Below are positions 42,564 through 51,939 of a stretch of DNA of 64,000 bases, piece by piece. Origin of the DNA: Pararheinheimera sp036782235 (GTDB lineage Bacteria > Pseudomonadota > Gammaproteobacteria > Enterobacterales > Alteromonadaceae); contig NZ_DAIPZL010000008.1 in assembly GCF_036782235.1 (NCBI RefSeq), forward strand, positions 1-64,000. Reading direction: 5' to 3'. Under the pieces are notes generated by a model. That model worked only from the letters and a program-made list of their open reading frames with translations. It did not search any database and was not told the DNA's origin. The translations under genes and the position numbers were made by a program. The number at the start of each line of letters is the position of its first letter. The first letter of the stretch is position 1.

Positions 42564-43517
42564 TTAATATTTGGCTTTTTTTAATAAACCAATTTCTTCC
42601 AAACGCTGCATCAGGTAATCGTTGGAGTTGATAGGCTCCGGATAACGATTTGGGTTTTCCGCGCTGATACAGGACTCCAGCGTTTTAATGACATAATCCG
42701 GGTTCGGATGCATAAAAAACGGAATCGAATATCTTGGCTGACCAGCTGCGGCGCCGGCCGGGTTCACCACCCTATGGGTAGTGGACGGCAGCACATGGTT
42801 GGTCAGGCGCTGCAACATATCACCGATATTCACCACTATAGTGCCTTCAATAGTCGTCACTGGTAACCAGCTGCCGTCACGGCGCAGAATTTCCAGCCCT
42901 GACTCATGCGAGCCTACTAATAAAGTGATGAGATTAATATCTTCATGCTGACCAGCGCGGATAGACTGGGTTGAAGTATCGGCAATTGGCGGGTAGTGAA
43001 TTGGCCGCAAAATAGAGTTGCCATAATTCACTTTGTCAGCAAAGTACTTTTGGTCTTGTTTTAAGAACAAAGCCAAAGCTTCAAGCACCTGACAACCCAG
43101 TTTTTCCAGCGCTGAATACAGCGCATAAGTGGCCTGTTTAAATTCCGGCACTTCTTTAGGCCAGACATTTGGATACAGGCTTGGGTGTGGTGCCGGGCCG
43201 CTGAGCTCACGGCCAACATGCCAGAACTCTTTTAAGTCCGGATGTTTGCTGTCTTTGGCTTTTTCAACACCAAATCCGGTGTAACCGCGCGCCCCACCCT
43301 GCCCAGGCTGGTGGTACTGCGCTTTGACTTCAGTCGGTAAAGCGAAAAATTGTTTAATCACTTTATAAGTGTCAGCTACTACTTCATCCGGAATACCGTG
43401 GCCACTAATGCCACAGAAACCAAATTCAGTGTAAGCCTTGCCAATTTCGGCAACAAAGTTTTCTTTGTCGGTGGCAAACCGTCTGATATCTAAGGTTGGG
43501 ACTTGTTGTTGAGTCAT
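42564..43517 (-). CDS. 2-oxoglutarate/Fe(II) oxygenase, isopenicillin-N-synthase-like
   Basis: 317 residues. N-terminal DIOX_N (VPTLDIRRFATDKENFVAEI..., GFCGISGHGIP) and the 2OG-FeII core with the iron ligands His and Asp in GQHEDINLITLL and the distal His in PSTTHRVVNP, followed by the 2OG-binding Arg-x-Ser in RYSIPFFMHP. Members oxidise small molecules; the substrate is not known. It is 26 bp downstream of nupC on the same strand and so may act on something taken up with nucleosides, but this is only context. Confidence 0.87.
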   Translation of the reverse strand: MTQQQVPTLDIRRFATDKENFVAEIGKAYTEFGFCGISGHGIPDEVVADTYKVIKQFFALPTEVKAQYHQPGQGGARGYTGFGVEKAKDSKHPDLKEFWHVGRELSGPAPHPSLYPNVWPKEVPEFKQATYALYSALEKLGCQVLEALALFLKQDQKYFADKVNYGNSILRPIHYPPIADTSTQSIRAGQHEDINLITLLVGSHESGLEILRRDGSWLPVTTIEGTIVVNIGDMLQRLTNHVLPSTTHRVVNPAGAAAGQPRYSIPFFMHPNPDYVIKTLESCISAENPNRYPEPINSNDYLMQRLEEIGLLKKAKY

Positions 43518-43543
43518 AGAACAGACCTGTTTTACTTAAGTTT

Positions 43544-44758
43544 TTAGCCTAAAGAGAAGAAAAAGCCTGCAATAGCAGCGGACATTAAATTTGCTAATGT
43601 TGCGGCAAACAGTGCTTTTAAACCCAGCTGTGCAATGTCAGGCCGACGACTTGGCGCCATGCTGCCAAGACCACCCAACAGGATGGCAATCGACGAGAAA
43701 TTAGCAAAGCCACATAACGCTATGGTTACGATTATTTGCGTGTGCTCAGAGAGCTTGCCTTCCTGTACATACTTGATGAAGTCCAGGTAAGCCACGAATT
43801 CATTAATCACTAGTTTTTGACCGATAAAACTACCGGCTAACCTTGCTTCTTCCCAGCTCACACCCAGGATAAAAGCCAAAGGCTGGAACACATAACCAAA
43901 AATAAGCTGTAAGGTTAAACCTTCCATGCCCACCATGGCGCCGGCCCAGCCGACAATGCCATTAATTAAAGCAATCAAACCCACAAATGCCAAAAGCATA
44001 GCCCCAACGTTTAACGCCAGCATTAAACCACTGGCCGCTCCTGAAGCTGCCGCATCAATGACGTTGGTGCTGCGCTCTTCAACGCCAATTTCAGTCAGGG
44101 TATTTTTGGGCTGTTCTGTTTCCGGCACTAAAATTTTTGCCATTAACAAACCACCAGGCGCCGCCATAAAACTGGCCGCAATCAGGTATTTCAGTTCAAC
44201 ACCCATACCGGCATAACCTGCCAATACTGAACCTGCCACAGATGCCAGACCACCCACCATCACGGCAAATAACTCTGAGCGGGTCATGGTTGGAATAAAA
44301 GGCCGCACCACCAGGGGCGCTTCAGTCTGACCCACAAAAATATTGGCTGCTGCGCTCATTGACTCAGGGCGGCTGGTGCCAAGTAATTTTTGTAAGCCCC
44401 CGCCAATCACGCCAATGACAAACTTCATCACACCTATGTGATACAACACAGCGATTAATGAAGAGAAGAAGATAATGACGGTCAGCACGTGAATGGCAAA
44501 AACAAAACCATATTTCATCGCGCCGGCGTCACCAAAAAGGAAACGAATACCTTCCTGCGCATAAGAAATCACGTTACCTACGGCAACAGACACGCTCATC
44601 AGCACATCTTTGCCAAAAGGCACATAAAGTACAAAAGCACCAATGGCCAGCTGAATGGCAAAAGCACCACCCACTGTGCGCCATTTGATCTGGCTTCTGT
44701 GTGTTGACGCCAAATAGGCGACTAATAAGATGGCAAAGATGCCAACTAAACTCATCAT
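43544..44758 (-). CDS. nupC: Concentrative nucleoside transporter (CNT, NupC family)
   Basis: 404-residue inner-membrane symporter that imports nucleosides with H+ or Na+. About nine to ten hydrophobic segments. CNT signatures are visible: GQTEAPLVVRPFI with MTRSELFAVMVGGLASVAGS, and KLVINEFVAYLDF in the second inverted repeat. GGA upstream (AAGGAATATCAATATG) supports the start. It fits with udk, gpt, deoD and deoB in the same region as a nucleoside uptake and salvage set. Confidence 0.9.
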   Translation of the reverse strand: MMSLVGIFAILLVAYLASTHRSQIKWRTVGGAFAIQLAIGAFVLYVPFGKDVLMSVSVAVGNVISYAQEGIRFLFGDAGAMKYGFVFAIHVLTVIIFFSSLIAVLYHIGVMKFVIGVIGGGLQKLLGTSRPESMSAAANIFVGQTEAPLVVRPFIPTMTRSELFAVMVGGLASVAGSVLAGYAGMGVELKYLIAASFMAAPGGLLMAKILVPETEQPKNTLTEIGVEERSTNVIDAAASGAASGLMLALNVGAMLLAFVGLIALINGIVGWAGAMVGMEGLTLQLIFGYVFQPLAFILGVSWEEARLAGSFIGQKLVINEFVAYLDFIKYVQEGKLSEHTQIIVTIALCGFANFSSIAILLGGLGSMAPSRRPDIAQLGLKALFAATLANLMSAAIAGFFFSLG

Positions 44759-45071
44759 ATTGATATTCCTTGGATCTAGATCCGCAAAGCTGCAGAATTA
44801 TTGTTCTAGTGATGCCGGATTCCTAGGATAGCACCAAAAGATCAAGTAGTTACAGTTTCGAAGCGGGAGGCCGTCAGCAGAGCTGCCGAGGCTTGAGATT
44901 GCTTGTCTGGGGTTGTCTAAACTTGAAGTTTTGCTGCGCGATTATAACAGAAAAGCTACAGTTGAAAAGAGTTTGAACTCAGTCGGATGTTTACCTAGGT
45001 TTGGCTAAAATTTAGCTTTTATTTCATTCGCTTAACTTTAGAATTTTGTGGCAATTGAAAAGTTCCAGCGC
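44759..45071. other. Leader and spacer upstream of nupC
   Basis: About 310 bp without a gene. It holds a perfect 12-bp palindrome, GGATCTAGATCC (44772-44783), immediately before the nupC ribosome site, and otherwise A+T-rich sequence. I see no CRP or CytR-like operator. Confidence 0.4.
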
Positions 45072-45102
45072 AAAAAAAACCGCCGAAAAGGCGGTTTTTT
45101 TT
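45072..45102. terminator. Terminator after udk
   Basis: AAAACCGCC-GAAA-GGCGGTTTT with eight-base A and T flanks; strong in both directions. Confidence 0.85.
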
Positions 45103-45114
45103 AGCTTATACGGC

Positions 45115-45747
45115 TTAGCTTGCTAATAGAGCCCGGATCTTGGTTTTAATAATATCAATGGCAATTTCGTTTTTACCACCGCGGGTCACCACTAAATCGG
45201 CGTATTGTTTGGATGGTGAAATAAACTCAAAAAAGGCCGGACGTACGTAGTTTTCGTATTGTTCGGTGATAGAACTTAAAGTGCGGCCCCTGTCTTCCAT
45301 ATCTCTTTTAATACGGCGTAATAAACACACGTCCAGCGGCGTATCCATAAACACAGTAATATTAAACTGCTCGCGCAAACGGGCATCTGTTAATAACAAG
45401 ATACCTTCCACCAGAATCACTTTGGCCGGTTGCACCTTGATGGTCTCGATTTTACGGGTATGGGTTTTATAACAATATTGCGGCATTTCTACCGCCTGAC
45501 CTTCCCGTAATTGTTGTAAATGCGCAGCCAGCAATTCATGTTCAAAAGCGGCTGGGTGGTCGTAGTTGGTCAACACCCGCTGCTCCATCGACAAATGATC
45601 CTGATTGCGGTAATAGGCGTCCTCTGCCAGCACTGATATACGTTCCCCGCCAAATTCAGCAACAAGTTCCTGATAAACGGTAGAAGCGAAAAGACTTTTG
45701 CCTGAGGCTGAAGCGCCGGCAATTGCAATAATGGTAGGTTTGGCCAC
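45115..45747 (-). CDS. udk: Uridine kinase
   Basis: Phosphorylates uridine and cytidine to UMP and CMP. 210 residues, full length. P-loop GASASGKS near residue 10; the uridine/cytidine-binding segments AEDAYYRNQDHLSMEQR, TNYDHPAAFEHELL, MPQYCYKTHTR and the lid Arg-rich RRIKRDMEDRGRT are all present. Monocistronic, ending at a strong terminator. Confidence 0.95.
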   Translation of the reverse strand: MAKPTIIAIAGASASGKSLFASTVYQELVAEFGGERISVLAEDAYYRNQDHLSMEQRVLTNYDHPAAFEHELLAAHLQQLREGQAVEMPQYCYKTHTRKIETIKVQPAKVILVEGILLLTDARLREQFNITVFMDTPLDVCLLRRIKRDMEDRGRTLSSITEQYENYVRPAFFEFISPSKQYADLVVTRGGKNEIAIDIIKTKIRALLAS

Positions 45748-45866
45748 GGTTATGTTCTTATCAAGATGAAATAAGCGTAATTATCGCGAATTTACGCCAA
45801 ATTAGAAATAATTAATCTCTGCTTAACTTCAGGCTTTGGCCTGAATCAGCCAGACTTCAGCATAAA

Positions 45867-45900
45867 AGAAAACGCCGGTCTGTCGACCGGCGCTTTTTTT
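45867..45900. terminator. Terminator after the TonB-dependent receptor
   Basis: CGCCGGT-CTGTCG-ACCGGCG with A/T-rich ends, 19 bp beyond the receptor's stop on the minus strand. Confidence 0.8.
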
Positions 45901-45918
45901 ATACAGACTACTGTGTTA

Positions 45919-48900
45919 TCAGAAGTTGTAGCTTACGCCAACTTTCATACGCCAGGTAGACTTTTCTGTGTAGAACTTGTCCCAGTTACGCTGGTTCGAC
46001 GTGATGTTGTTGTAAACATAGTGGTAAGTGTTCTGATCTAACGTGAAGTTAGCCAGAGTGATGTCACCGAAGTCATCGCCGTAAACTTTACCTTTGCTGC
46101 TGTCGATCAGGTTCAGTAAGTTTTCGATATTCAGATATACCGAGCCTGTATGGCCTTCAGCAAAACCTGGAATTTCCTGACGCAATGACAGATCCAGTGT
46201 AGTTACCCAAGGAGTTGTTTTCACGCCTTTAGGCAGGTATTGACCCTGGTACTGATCCAGACCTAACTGAGTTACACGCTCCCAGAACGTAGCTTCTGCA
46301 GCAGGGTTGGCAAATTTAACAACTGAATAATCGCCTTTTACCGGGATAAACGGCAGGAAGTAGTTGTTAGTGGTGCCAGGGCTTAACTGCACGTACGGGT
46401 TGGTCGCTTGTGGACCGTTGAAGTCAGTTACACCTAACAGGTAGTTAATTGGCTTACCTGAACGACGCTCATAGAACATGCTGACGTTAGTTGCATAACC
46501 AGAGAACAGCTCAGTTTCATAACCAAAGTTCACGACAAAACGGTGTTCAGTCTCGAATGTAGAACGACCTAACAACATTTCGTTACGGTTGATCACCGGG
46601 TTGTTACCATAGTTACTGCCGGCTGTTGAGCTGGTCGCTGGGGCACCTTCAGTAATGTCCTGGTGGGTGTACGACGTCACAACACTGATACCGCTGTCCC
46701 AGTTTTTGCTCAACATGGTGCTGAAAATCTTTGAACGGCCATCGTCTTCAGCATTGGTTAACATAATGTCAACAACACCGTCAGTGTCACGGTAGATCTT
46801 ACGCTGACCATCCGGAGTAGTTGCGATCTGTTCAGAAGGCAGAATACTTACGTCTTTCCACACTACGCTGTCTTGTTTTTGTACATACAACAGCTCTGTG
46901 GTCCAGTTAATGTCATCGCCGATCACTGGCAGGCTGAATACGTAGTCAGCAGCCAATTGGTAACGCCAGTCAGACGGCAGATTGAAGTTTGGATCAACCA
47001 GGTTAGTGTTACCACCAGTGGTGACACCGGCAACAGCATCTTTTAACGCCTGTGGAATTTGATCCAGCTTCACACCGGTCAGGTTATTCAAAGTACGGTC
47101 ACCAGTTCCGATACCAACGTTTGAATAGCTGTTAGAAATCCACACTGTTGGCTGACCACCAGAGAAGCGGCCAACACCACCGCGTAAAGTCAGGTCTTCA
47201 GTTGCAGTATAAGTGAAACCCAGACGTGGCAGTAAAATGTCAATGCCATCTAAGTTTTCGCTGTTGTCATAGCCAGTACGCGCCTTAGAAAAAGCGTTAA
47301 ATGCTGGTTTGTCGTTTGAACCTAAACGTTCATAACGTAAACCAACATTCATCGTCAGGTCGTCAGTGGCAGCCCATTCATCATTGATGTACAGCGCATG
47401 CTCGTCACGAACAAAGTCTGCCGCCGCATCATTTGGATTATGGCTGATAGCGTTCTGGTAACGGACGTTCGCAATTTGGTTTTGGAAGTTCGCCAGGCTG
47501 CTGAAAGTGTACTGACCCTTAGTACGCTGTAAGAACAGGTTGAATATGTCTAAACGCTTAAACTGATAACCAAAGCTGATGCGGTGATCGTCCATCAGGT
47601 AATCGCCATCAGCAGCAAGGATCCAGGTTTTTTTCTGCAGGTCATTTGAGTGACGTGACAAGTCGCTACCGATAGCAATAGTGGCTGTCTGGCCTGGGTT
47701 ACCACCAAAACGTGGCACAGTGATAGATACATCACCAAAGTCTGACAGTGATTTCTGCACTGTCGCAACGTCCATATAAGTTGCACTTAACTGAGTGGAG
47801 AAATCAGAGTTCCAGTCAGAGTACAGTTTAAAGGCGTGGTTATTCAGGGTTTCTTCTTTGTTGTACCAGTTTGAAGATAAACGCATCACAGTTGATGAAG
47901 ACTGGTTACCTTGCGTCTGGTTACCCTTGTTGTACTGGTAGGTGTAGGCAGCACGGTGTTCGTCGCTGATGTTCCAGTCCAGTTTTAACAGTAATTTTTC
48001 ATCAGTTTCTTCCGGAATCACGTTCCAGTCACCGGCATCTACACCGTACACAGAGCGCGCGATGTTCACAACCTGGTCAATTTGTTCCTGAGTCACGGCA
48101 GTGGCATTTGACAGACCAGCACCTGACGGGCCCCACTCCAGCGGAGGAGTTGCGTCATAACTTTCAGCAGAAATAAAATAGAACAACTTATCTTGTACTA
48201 CGGCACCACCTAAGGTTGCAGCCCAGTTTTTGTTGTCATATTCCAGCGGTACTTCGCCTTTCGGGTTTTGTGCAGTGGCAGCAAAACGGTTTTCCGGCGT
48301 GCCAGCTAAGCTGTCGTTTTTGATTTCATATTTGAATGAACCAAAAGTATCGTTACCACCAGATTTGGTCACGGCGTTGATTTTACCGCCCTGGAAACCA
48401 CCGTCTTTGGCGTTAAAAGGTGATACGTCGATAGTGATCTGGTCAATAGCGTCAAAAGAAATTGGAGAACGTGTAGTTGGGTAACCGTTAGCGTTCAGAC
48501 CAAAGTCATCATTCTGGGCAATGCCGTCAACGCTGATGCTGTTATAACGCGGGTTGGTACCAGCAACGCTTAACTCACCGTCTTTTGGTGATAACACCGC
48601 TAATGGGTTGTTTTTAACGATATCTTTCAGGTCGTTGTTCAGGCTTGGCGCGTTTTTGATGTCATCTTCGCCGAAGTAGCTGCTGCTGCCGTTGTTGGCA
48701 GTGGCAATCGAAGCGCCAGTCACAGCAATACGTTCAACGTCGTTGGCTTGTAATTGTTTGTTCAGCTGGTAAGTGTCGCCCAGTTGCAGAAACACGTCAT
48801 TGACAGTTTCGTCAGCATAAATGTCTGAATCAACGATAATTTTGTATGGACCACCAACACGTAAACCAGAGGCAACAAAACTACCGCTTTCGTTAGTGGT

Positions 48901-49071
48901 TACAGTGCGGCTGGTGCCTGATGGTACGTGCAGAATAATAACTTTGGTACCTGCGGCAGCTGCGCCTTCAGGATTAGAAATACGACCACGGATTGCTGAA
49001 GAAGTATCAGCCATGGCGTAGCTAGAACTTAAGGCCACGGCAACTGCCATAGCAATATGTCTCATTTTCAT
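45919..49071 (-). CDS. TonB-dependent receptor with N-terminal carboxypeptidase-regulatory domain (Oar-like)
   Basis: 1050 residues from ATG 49071; a GTG 12 bp upstream also opens the frame. Signal peptide (MKMRHIAMAVAVALSSSYAMA), a CarboxypepD_reg beta sandwich (about 25-110), a plug domain (120-240, including DGIAQNDDFG and INAVTKSGGND) and a 22-strand barrel ending in the C-terminal aromatic beta-signal VGVSYNF. Oar-like receptors of this size import oligomers or peptides in related bacteria; the ligand is not known. Divergent from a secreted phosphodiesterase-fold protein at 49430, and the two may share regulation. Confidence 0.9.
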   Translation of the reverse strand: MKMRHIAMAVAVALSSSYAMADTSSAIRGRISNPEGAAAAGTKVIILHVPSGTSRTVTTNESGSFVASGLRVGGPYKIIVDSDIYADETVNDVFLQLGDTYQLNKQLQANDVERIAVTGASIATANNGSSSYFGEDDIKNAPSLNNDLKDIVKNNPLAVLSPKDGELSVAGTNPRYNSISVDGIAQNDDFGLNANGYPTTRSPISFDAIDQITIDVSPFNAKDGGFQGGKINAVTKSGGNDTFGSFKYEIKNDSLAGTPENRFAATAQNPKGEVPLEYDNKNWAATLGGAVVQDKLFYFISAESYDATPPLEWGPSGAGLSNATAVTQEQIDQVVNIARSVYGVDAGDWNVIPEETDEKLLLKLDWNISDEHRAAYTYQYNKGNQTQGNQSSSTVMRLSSNWYNKEETLNNHAFKLYSDWNSDFSTQLSATYMDVATVQKSLSDFGDVSITVPRFGGNPGQTATIAIGSDLSRHSNDLQKKTWILAADGDYLMDDHRISFGYQFKRLDIFNLFLQRTKGQYTFSSLANFQNQIANVRYQNAISHNPNDAAADFVRDEHALYINDEWAATDDLTMNVGLRYERLGSNDKPAFNAFSKARTGYDNSENLDGIDILLPRLGFTYTATEDLTLRGGVGRFSGGQPTVWISNSYSNVGIGTGDRTLNNLTGVKLDQIPQALKDAVAGVTTGGNTNLVDPNFNLPSDWRYQLAADYVFSLPVIGDDINWTTELLYVQKQDSVVWKDVSILPSEQIATTPDGQRKIYRDTDGVVDIMLTNAEDDGRSKIFSTMLSKNWDSGISVVTSYTHQDITEGAPATSSTAGSNYGNNPVINRNEMLLGRSTFETEHRFVVNFGYETELFSGYATNVSMFYERRSGKPINYLLGVTDFNGPQATNPYVQLSPGTTNNYFLPFIPVKGDYSVVKFANPAAEATFWERVTQLGLDQYQGQYLPKGVKTTPWVTTLDLSLRQEIPGFAEGHTGSVYLNIENLLNLIDSSKGKVYGDDFGDITLANFTLDQNTYHYVYNNITSNQRNWDKFYTEKSTWRMKVGVSYNF

Positions 49072-49429
49072 ATCTGTTTTCACCCGGTAGTTGTAGGTTG
49101 TATCAAACCCTGATTAAAGCAAATCGTTGTTTAATTTTGGGAGACGAGCTTAACGCAGTAACATTACGTTTTTTTTACAGCCTTGTTTGACCTTTAAATT
49201 TATGCAGATTAGTTGAACTAACCCAATTAGTTGCGGTCAAAAGCGCCTCTTGTCAAATCAGTGTAACATATCAGACCAGAAATATGCAGACTCCCAACAA
49301 AGTTTGCTCAATATTTCGCTGAATTTTGCCGCAAAATTCAGCATTCTAGCCATCTAATTGCAATATTTCTGGGTTAAATTCGACTTGTTGCATATGCTAT
49401 TGCCACTTTTACCAAATGGATAAAATCAA
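49072..49429. promoter_or_regulatory. Divergent regulatory region (receptor / EEP protein)
   Basis: About 358 bp, A+T-rich. It contains a perfect 25-nt inverted repeat at 49318-49342 (GCTGAATTTTG-CCG-CAAAATTCAGC) and two copies of CAATATTTC, at 49309-49317 and about 55 bp further right. No T-run follows the hairpin, so an operator is more likely than a terminator. Confidence 0.5.
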
Positions 49430-50596
49430 ATGAAAAAGACGGCAGCTTTGCTGACTTTATGTTCTTTCCTCACCGGAGCTCTGCCTGTGACCGCCACTGA
49501 ACTCACTATCGCTACTTTTAACGTCAGTATGGAAGCAGAAAATTATGTGGAAAAGGGCCAGCCTATCGGGCCACAAGTGCTGTCAGAGCGCTTAAAGCAA
49601 GGTGACAACCCACAAATCAAAAATATCGCTGCCATTATTCAACAAGTGCAGCCCGATATAATTTTGCTGAACGAATTTGATTATATTGCCGATCCTCAAG
49701 CCGGGGTGCAGCTGTTTATCGACAACTACCTGGCAAAATCTCAGCAAGGCGGCAAGCCGCTTGATTACCCCTATTTTTATTACAATACCGTCAATACCGG
49801 CCAGCCCAGTGGTTTTGATTTAAACAACGACGGTAAGGTCAATACACCTGGTGAAGACGCCTGGGGTTTTGGTTTTTATCCGGGCCAATATGGTATGGTG
49901 CTGTTATCGCGTTTCCCGATTCACCAGCAGCAAGTACGCACTTTCCAGCATTTTAAATGGAAAGATATGCCGGGCCATAAAACCACGCTCAAAGCCGATG
50001 GCAGCCCCTGGTTTAGCCCAGACGCCTGGCAGCAGATGCCGCTATCGAGTAAATCACACTGGGATATACCACTGAATATCAACGGCAAACCCCTGCATAT
50101 TTTGGCCAGCCACCCCACACCACCGGTCTTTGACGGCGCAGAAAACCGCAACGGCCATCGTAACCATGATGAAGTGCGTTTTTGGGTGGATTACCTGTCG
50201 GGCCAGTCGTATTTTTACGATGACAATGGCCAGCAAGGCGGTTATCAGGCTAAAGCCCCTTTTGTGATTCTGGGTGATTTAAATTCCTCCCCGGTGGAGG
50301 GAGATGCATTTCGGGACGCTATTCAAACGCTGCTCAGTCACAGTGCCGTGAACAGCAGCCCAACGCCAACCAGCAAAGGGGGCGAATTGCATAGCAATAA
50401 TAATCCGCATGCCGCCAGTCACACAGCAGGTTGGCGGATGCGCGCCGATTATGTATTGCCGTCAAAAGCAGGCATAAAGGTCAAACAAAGTGGGGTGTTC
50501 TGGCCAGCGACAGGTGAGCCTCTACATCAAGTGGTCAATAGCCGAGGCGCCAGCTCAGATCACCGTCTGGTCTGGGTTAAACTGCAGCTGAAATAA
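49430..50596 (+). CDS. Secreted endonuclease/exonuclease/phosphatase-family protein
   Basis: 388 residues, signal peptide to about residue 23. The EEP fold motifs are in order: TFNVSMEAENYV, DIILLNEFDY (metal Glu), ASHPTPPVF with NRNGHRNHDE, ILGDLNSSPVEGD (Asp-x-Asn) and SSDHRLVWVKL at the end (Asp-His pair). Such secreted members hydrolyse phosphodiesters or phosphate esters; the exact substrate is unknown. With the TonB receptor and nucleoside genes nearby, extracellular nucleic-acid or nucleotide scavenging is a fair guess. Confidence 0.85.
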   Translation: MKKTAALLTLCSFLTGALPVTATELTIATFNVSMEAENYVEKGQPIGPQVLSERLKQGDNPQIKNIAAIIQQVQPDIILLNEFDYIADPQAGVQLFIDNYLAKSQQGGKPLDYPYFYYNTVNTGQPSGFDLNNDGKVNTPGEDAWGFGFYPGQYGMVLLSRFPIHQQQVRTFQHFKWKDMPGHKTTLKADGSPWFSPDAWQQMPLSSKSHWDIPLNINGKPLHILASHPTPPVFDGAENRNGHRNHDEVRFWVDYLSGQSYFYDDNGQQGGYQAKAPFVILGDLNSSPVEGDAFRDAIQTLLSHSAVNSSPTPTSKGGELHSNNNPHAASHTAGWRMRADYVLPSKAGIKVKQSGVFWPATGEPLHQVVNSRGASSDHRLVWVKLQLK

Positions 50597-50642
50597 CCTG
50601 AGCCAAGGCTCAGGTTGCACTTTGTGCAACAAATACAAAATA

Positions 50643-50672
50643 ATAAAAAAGCGCCATCAGGCGCTTTTTTAT
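50643..50672. terminator. Bidirectional terminator
   Basis: AAAAAAGCGCC-ATCA-GGCGCTTTTTT between the convergent EEP and gpt genes. Confidence 0.85.
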
Positions 50673-50699
50673 TGGCTACATCAAGACTGCTACGCAGCT

Positions 50700-51170
50700 T
50701 TATTGTTCCGCCAGCGGTCGGCTGTAAGCCAGCTCCATATCCCAGGGCAACTGGATCCAGGTGTCCTGCTCTATGTCGGTGATATATTTATCCACCAACG
50801 GTTTGCCTTGTGGTTTGGCATACACAGTGACAAAACAAGCTTGCGGGAAATGTTCACGCAGTGCTTTGGCTGTTTCGCCGGTGTCGACTAAATCGTCGAC
50901 AATCAGTAGCTTAGGGCTGTCTTTGAGGGCAGCATCTTTTAAAATTTTCAGTTCGCGCTGCTGGTCATGGTCGTAGCTTGACACACAGATGCTGTCCACC
51001 ACCCGGATATTCAGCTCACGCGCCAGAATAGCGGCAGGCACCAAACCACCACGGCTCACCGCCACTATGCTGTCATACTCGCCGTCCAGGCATAATTTGG
51101 CCAACTCTTTGGTGGCACGGTGAAAAGCTTCCCAGGACACATAAAACATTTTGTTGCTGCTCAGCGACAT
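50700..51170 (-). CDS. gpt: Xanthine-guanine phosphoribosyltransferase
   Basis: Salvages guanine and xanthine (and less well hypoxanthine) to nucleotides with PRPP. 156 residues from 51170, with GGGG upstream; the frame extends further without a start of its own. Characteristic text: SIVAVSRGGLVPAAILAREL, VDSICVSSYDHD, the PRPP loop LIVDDLVDTGETAKAL, and DTWIQLPWDME at the end. It lies 10 bp after deoD on the same strand in a purine salvage operon with deoB and deoD. Confidence 0.93.
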   Translation of the reverse strand: MSLSSNKMFYVSWEAFHRATKELAKLCLDGEYDSIVAVSRGGLVPAAILARELNIRVVDSICVSSYDHDQQRELKILKDAALKDSPKLLIVDDLVDTGETAKALREHFPQACFVTVYAKPQGKPLVDKYITDIEQDTWIQLPWDMELAYSRPLAEQ

Positions 51171-51180
51171 AACAGGCCCC

Positions 51181-51882
51181 TTATGCCAGTGCCAACGCGA
51201 TTTCAACCATCTCGTTAAAGCTGGTCTGACGCTCATCCGGGCTTAACGATTCGCCGGTACGGATATGATCCGACACTGTCATAATTGCCAGCGCGTTAAT
51301 GCCAAATTCGGCGGCGACACCGTATAAACCGGCCGCTTCCATCTCAACCCCTAAAATGCCGTATTTTTCCAGCGTATCAAACAGGGTTTCGCTTGGGTTG
51401 TAGAACAAATCAGAAGTGAAAACATTGCCCACTTTAACGCCGATATTTTTGGCGCGTGCGGCGGCAACAGCACGTTCTAATAAATCAAAACTGGCCAGGG
51501 CGGCAAAATCCATGCCCTGTAAACGATTGCGGTTCACTGCTGAGTCTGTGCTGGCGCCCATAGCTATCACCACTTCACGCACTTTCACCGACAGCGGTAA
51601 ACCACCACAGGAGCCAATACGGATAATGTTTTTTACACCATAAAACTTCACCAGTTCAGTGGCATAAATCGACATTGAAGGTACGCCCATACCAGAGCCC
51701 ATCACACTCACGTCTTTGCCGTTATATTTGCCGGTAAAACCATACATATTGCGCACTGTGTTAATGCATTTCACGTCGGTTAAAAAGGTATCGGCAATAT
51801 GTTTAGCGCGCAGCGGATCGCCTGGCATTAATACAGTTTGGGCAAAAGCGCCTACTTCGGCATGAATATGTGGAGTGGTCAT
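51181..51882 (-). CDS. deoD: Purine-nucleoside phosphorylase (DeoD type)
   Basis: Cleaves purine (deoxy)nucleosides with phosphate to base and (deoxy)ribose-1-phosphate. 233 residues, the hexameric DeoD form. Seen: MPGDPLRAKHIADTFL (phosphate-binding Gly/Arg), GSGMGVPSMSIYATEL, GSCGG, GVEMEAAGLYGVAAEFG (ribose Met-Glu) and catalytic Asp in TVSDHIRTGE. The product is used by deoB just upstream and the base by gpt just downstream. Confidence 0.95.
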   Translation of the reverse strand: MTTPHIHAEVGAFAQTVLMPGDPLRAKHIADTFLTDVKCINTVRNMYGFTGKYNGKDVSVMGSGMGVPSMSIYATELVKFYGVKNIIRIGSCGGLPLSVKVREVVIAMGASTDSAVNRNRLQGMDFAALASFDLLERAVAAARAKNIGVKVGNVFTSDLFYNPSETLFDTLEKYGILGVEMEAAGLYGVAAEFGINALAIMTVSDHIRTGESLSPDERQTSFNEMVEIALALA

Positions 51883-51939
51883 TGATTGTCTCTTATCAGT
51901 TATCTGTTCGTTGTTTTAGTCAGTTGTTGTCTGTTCGTT

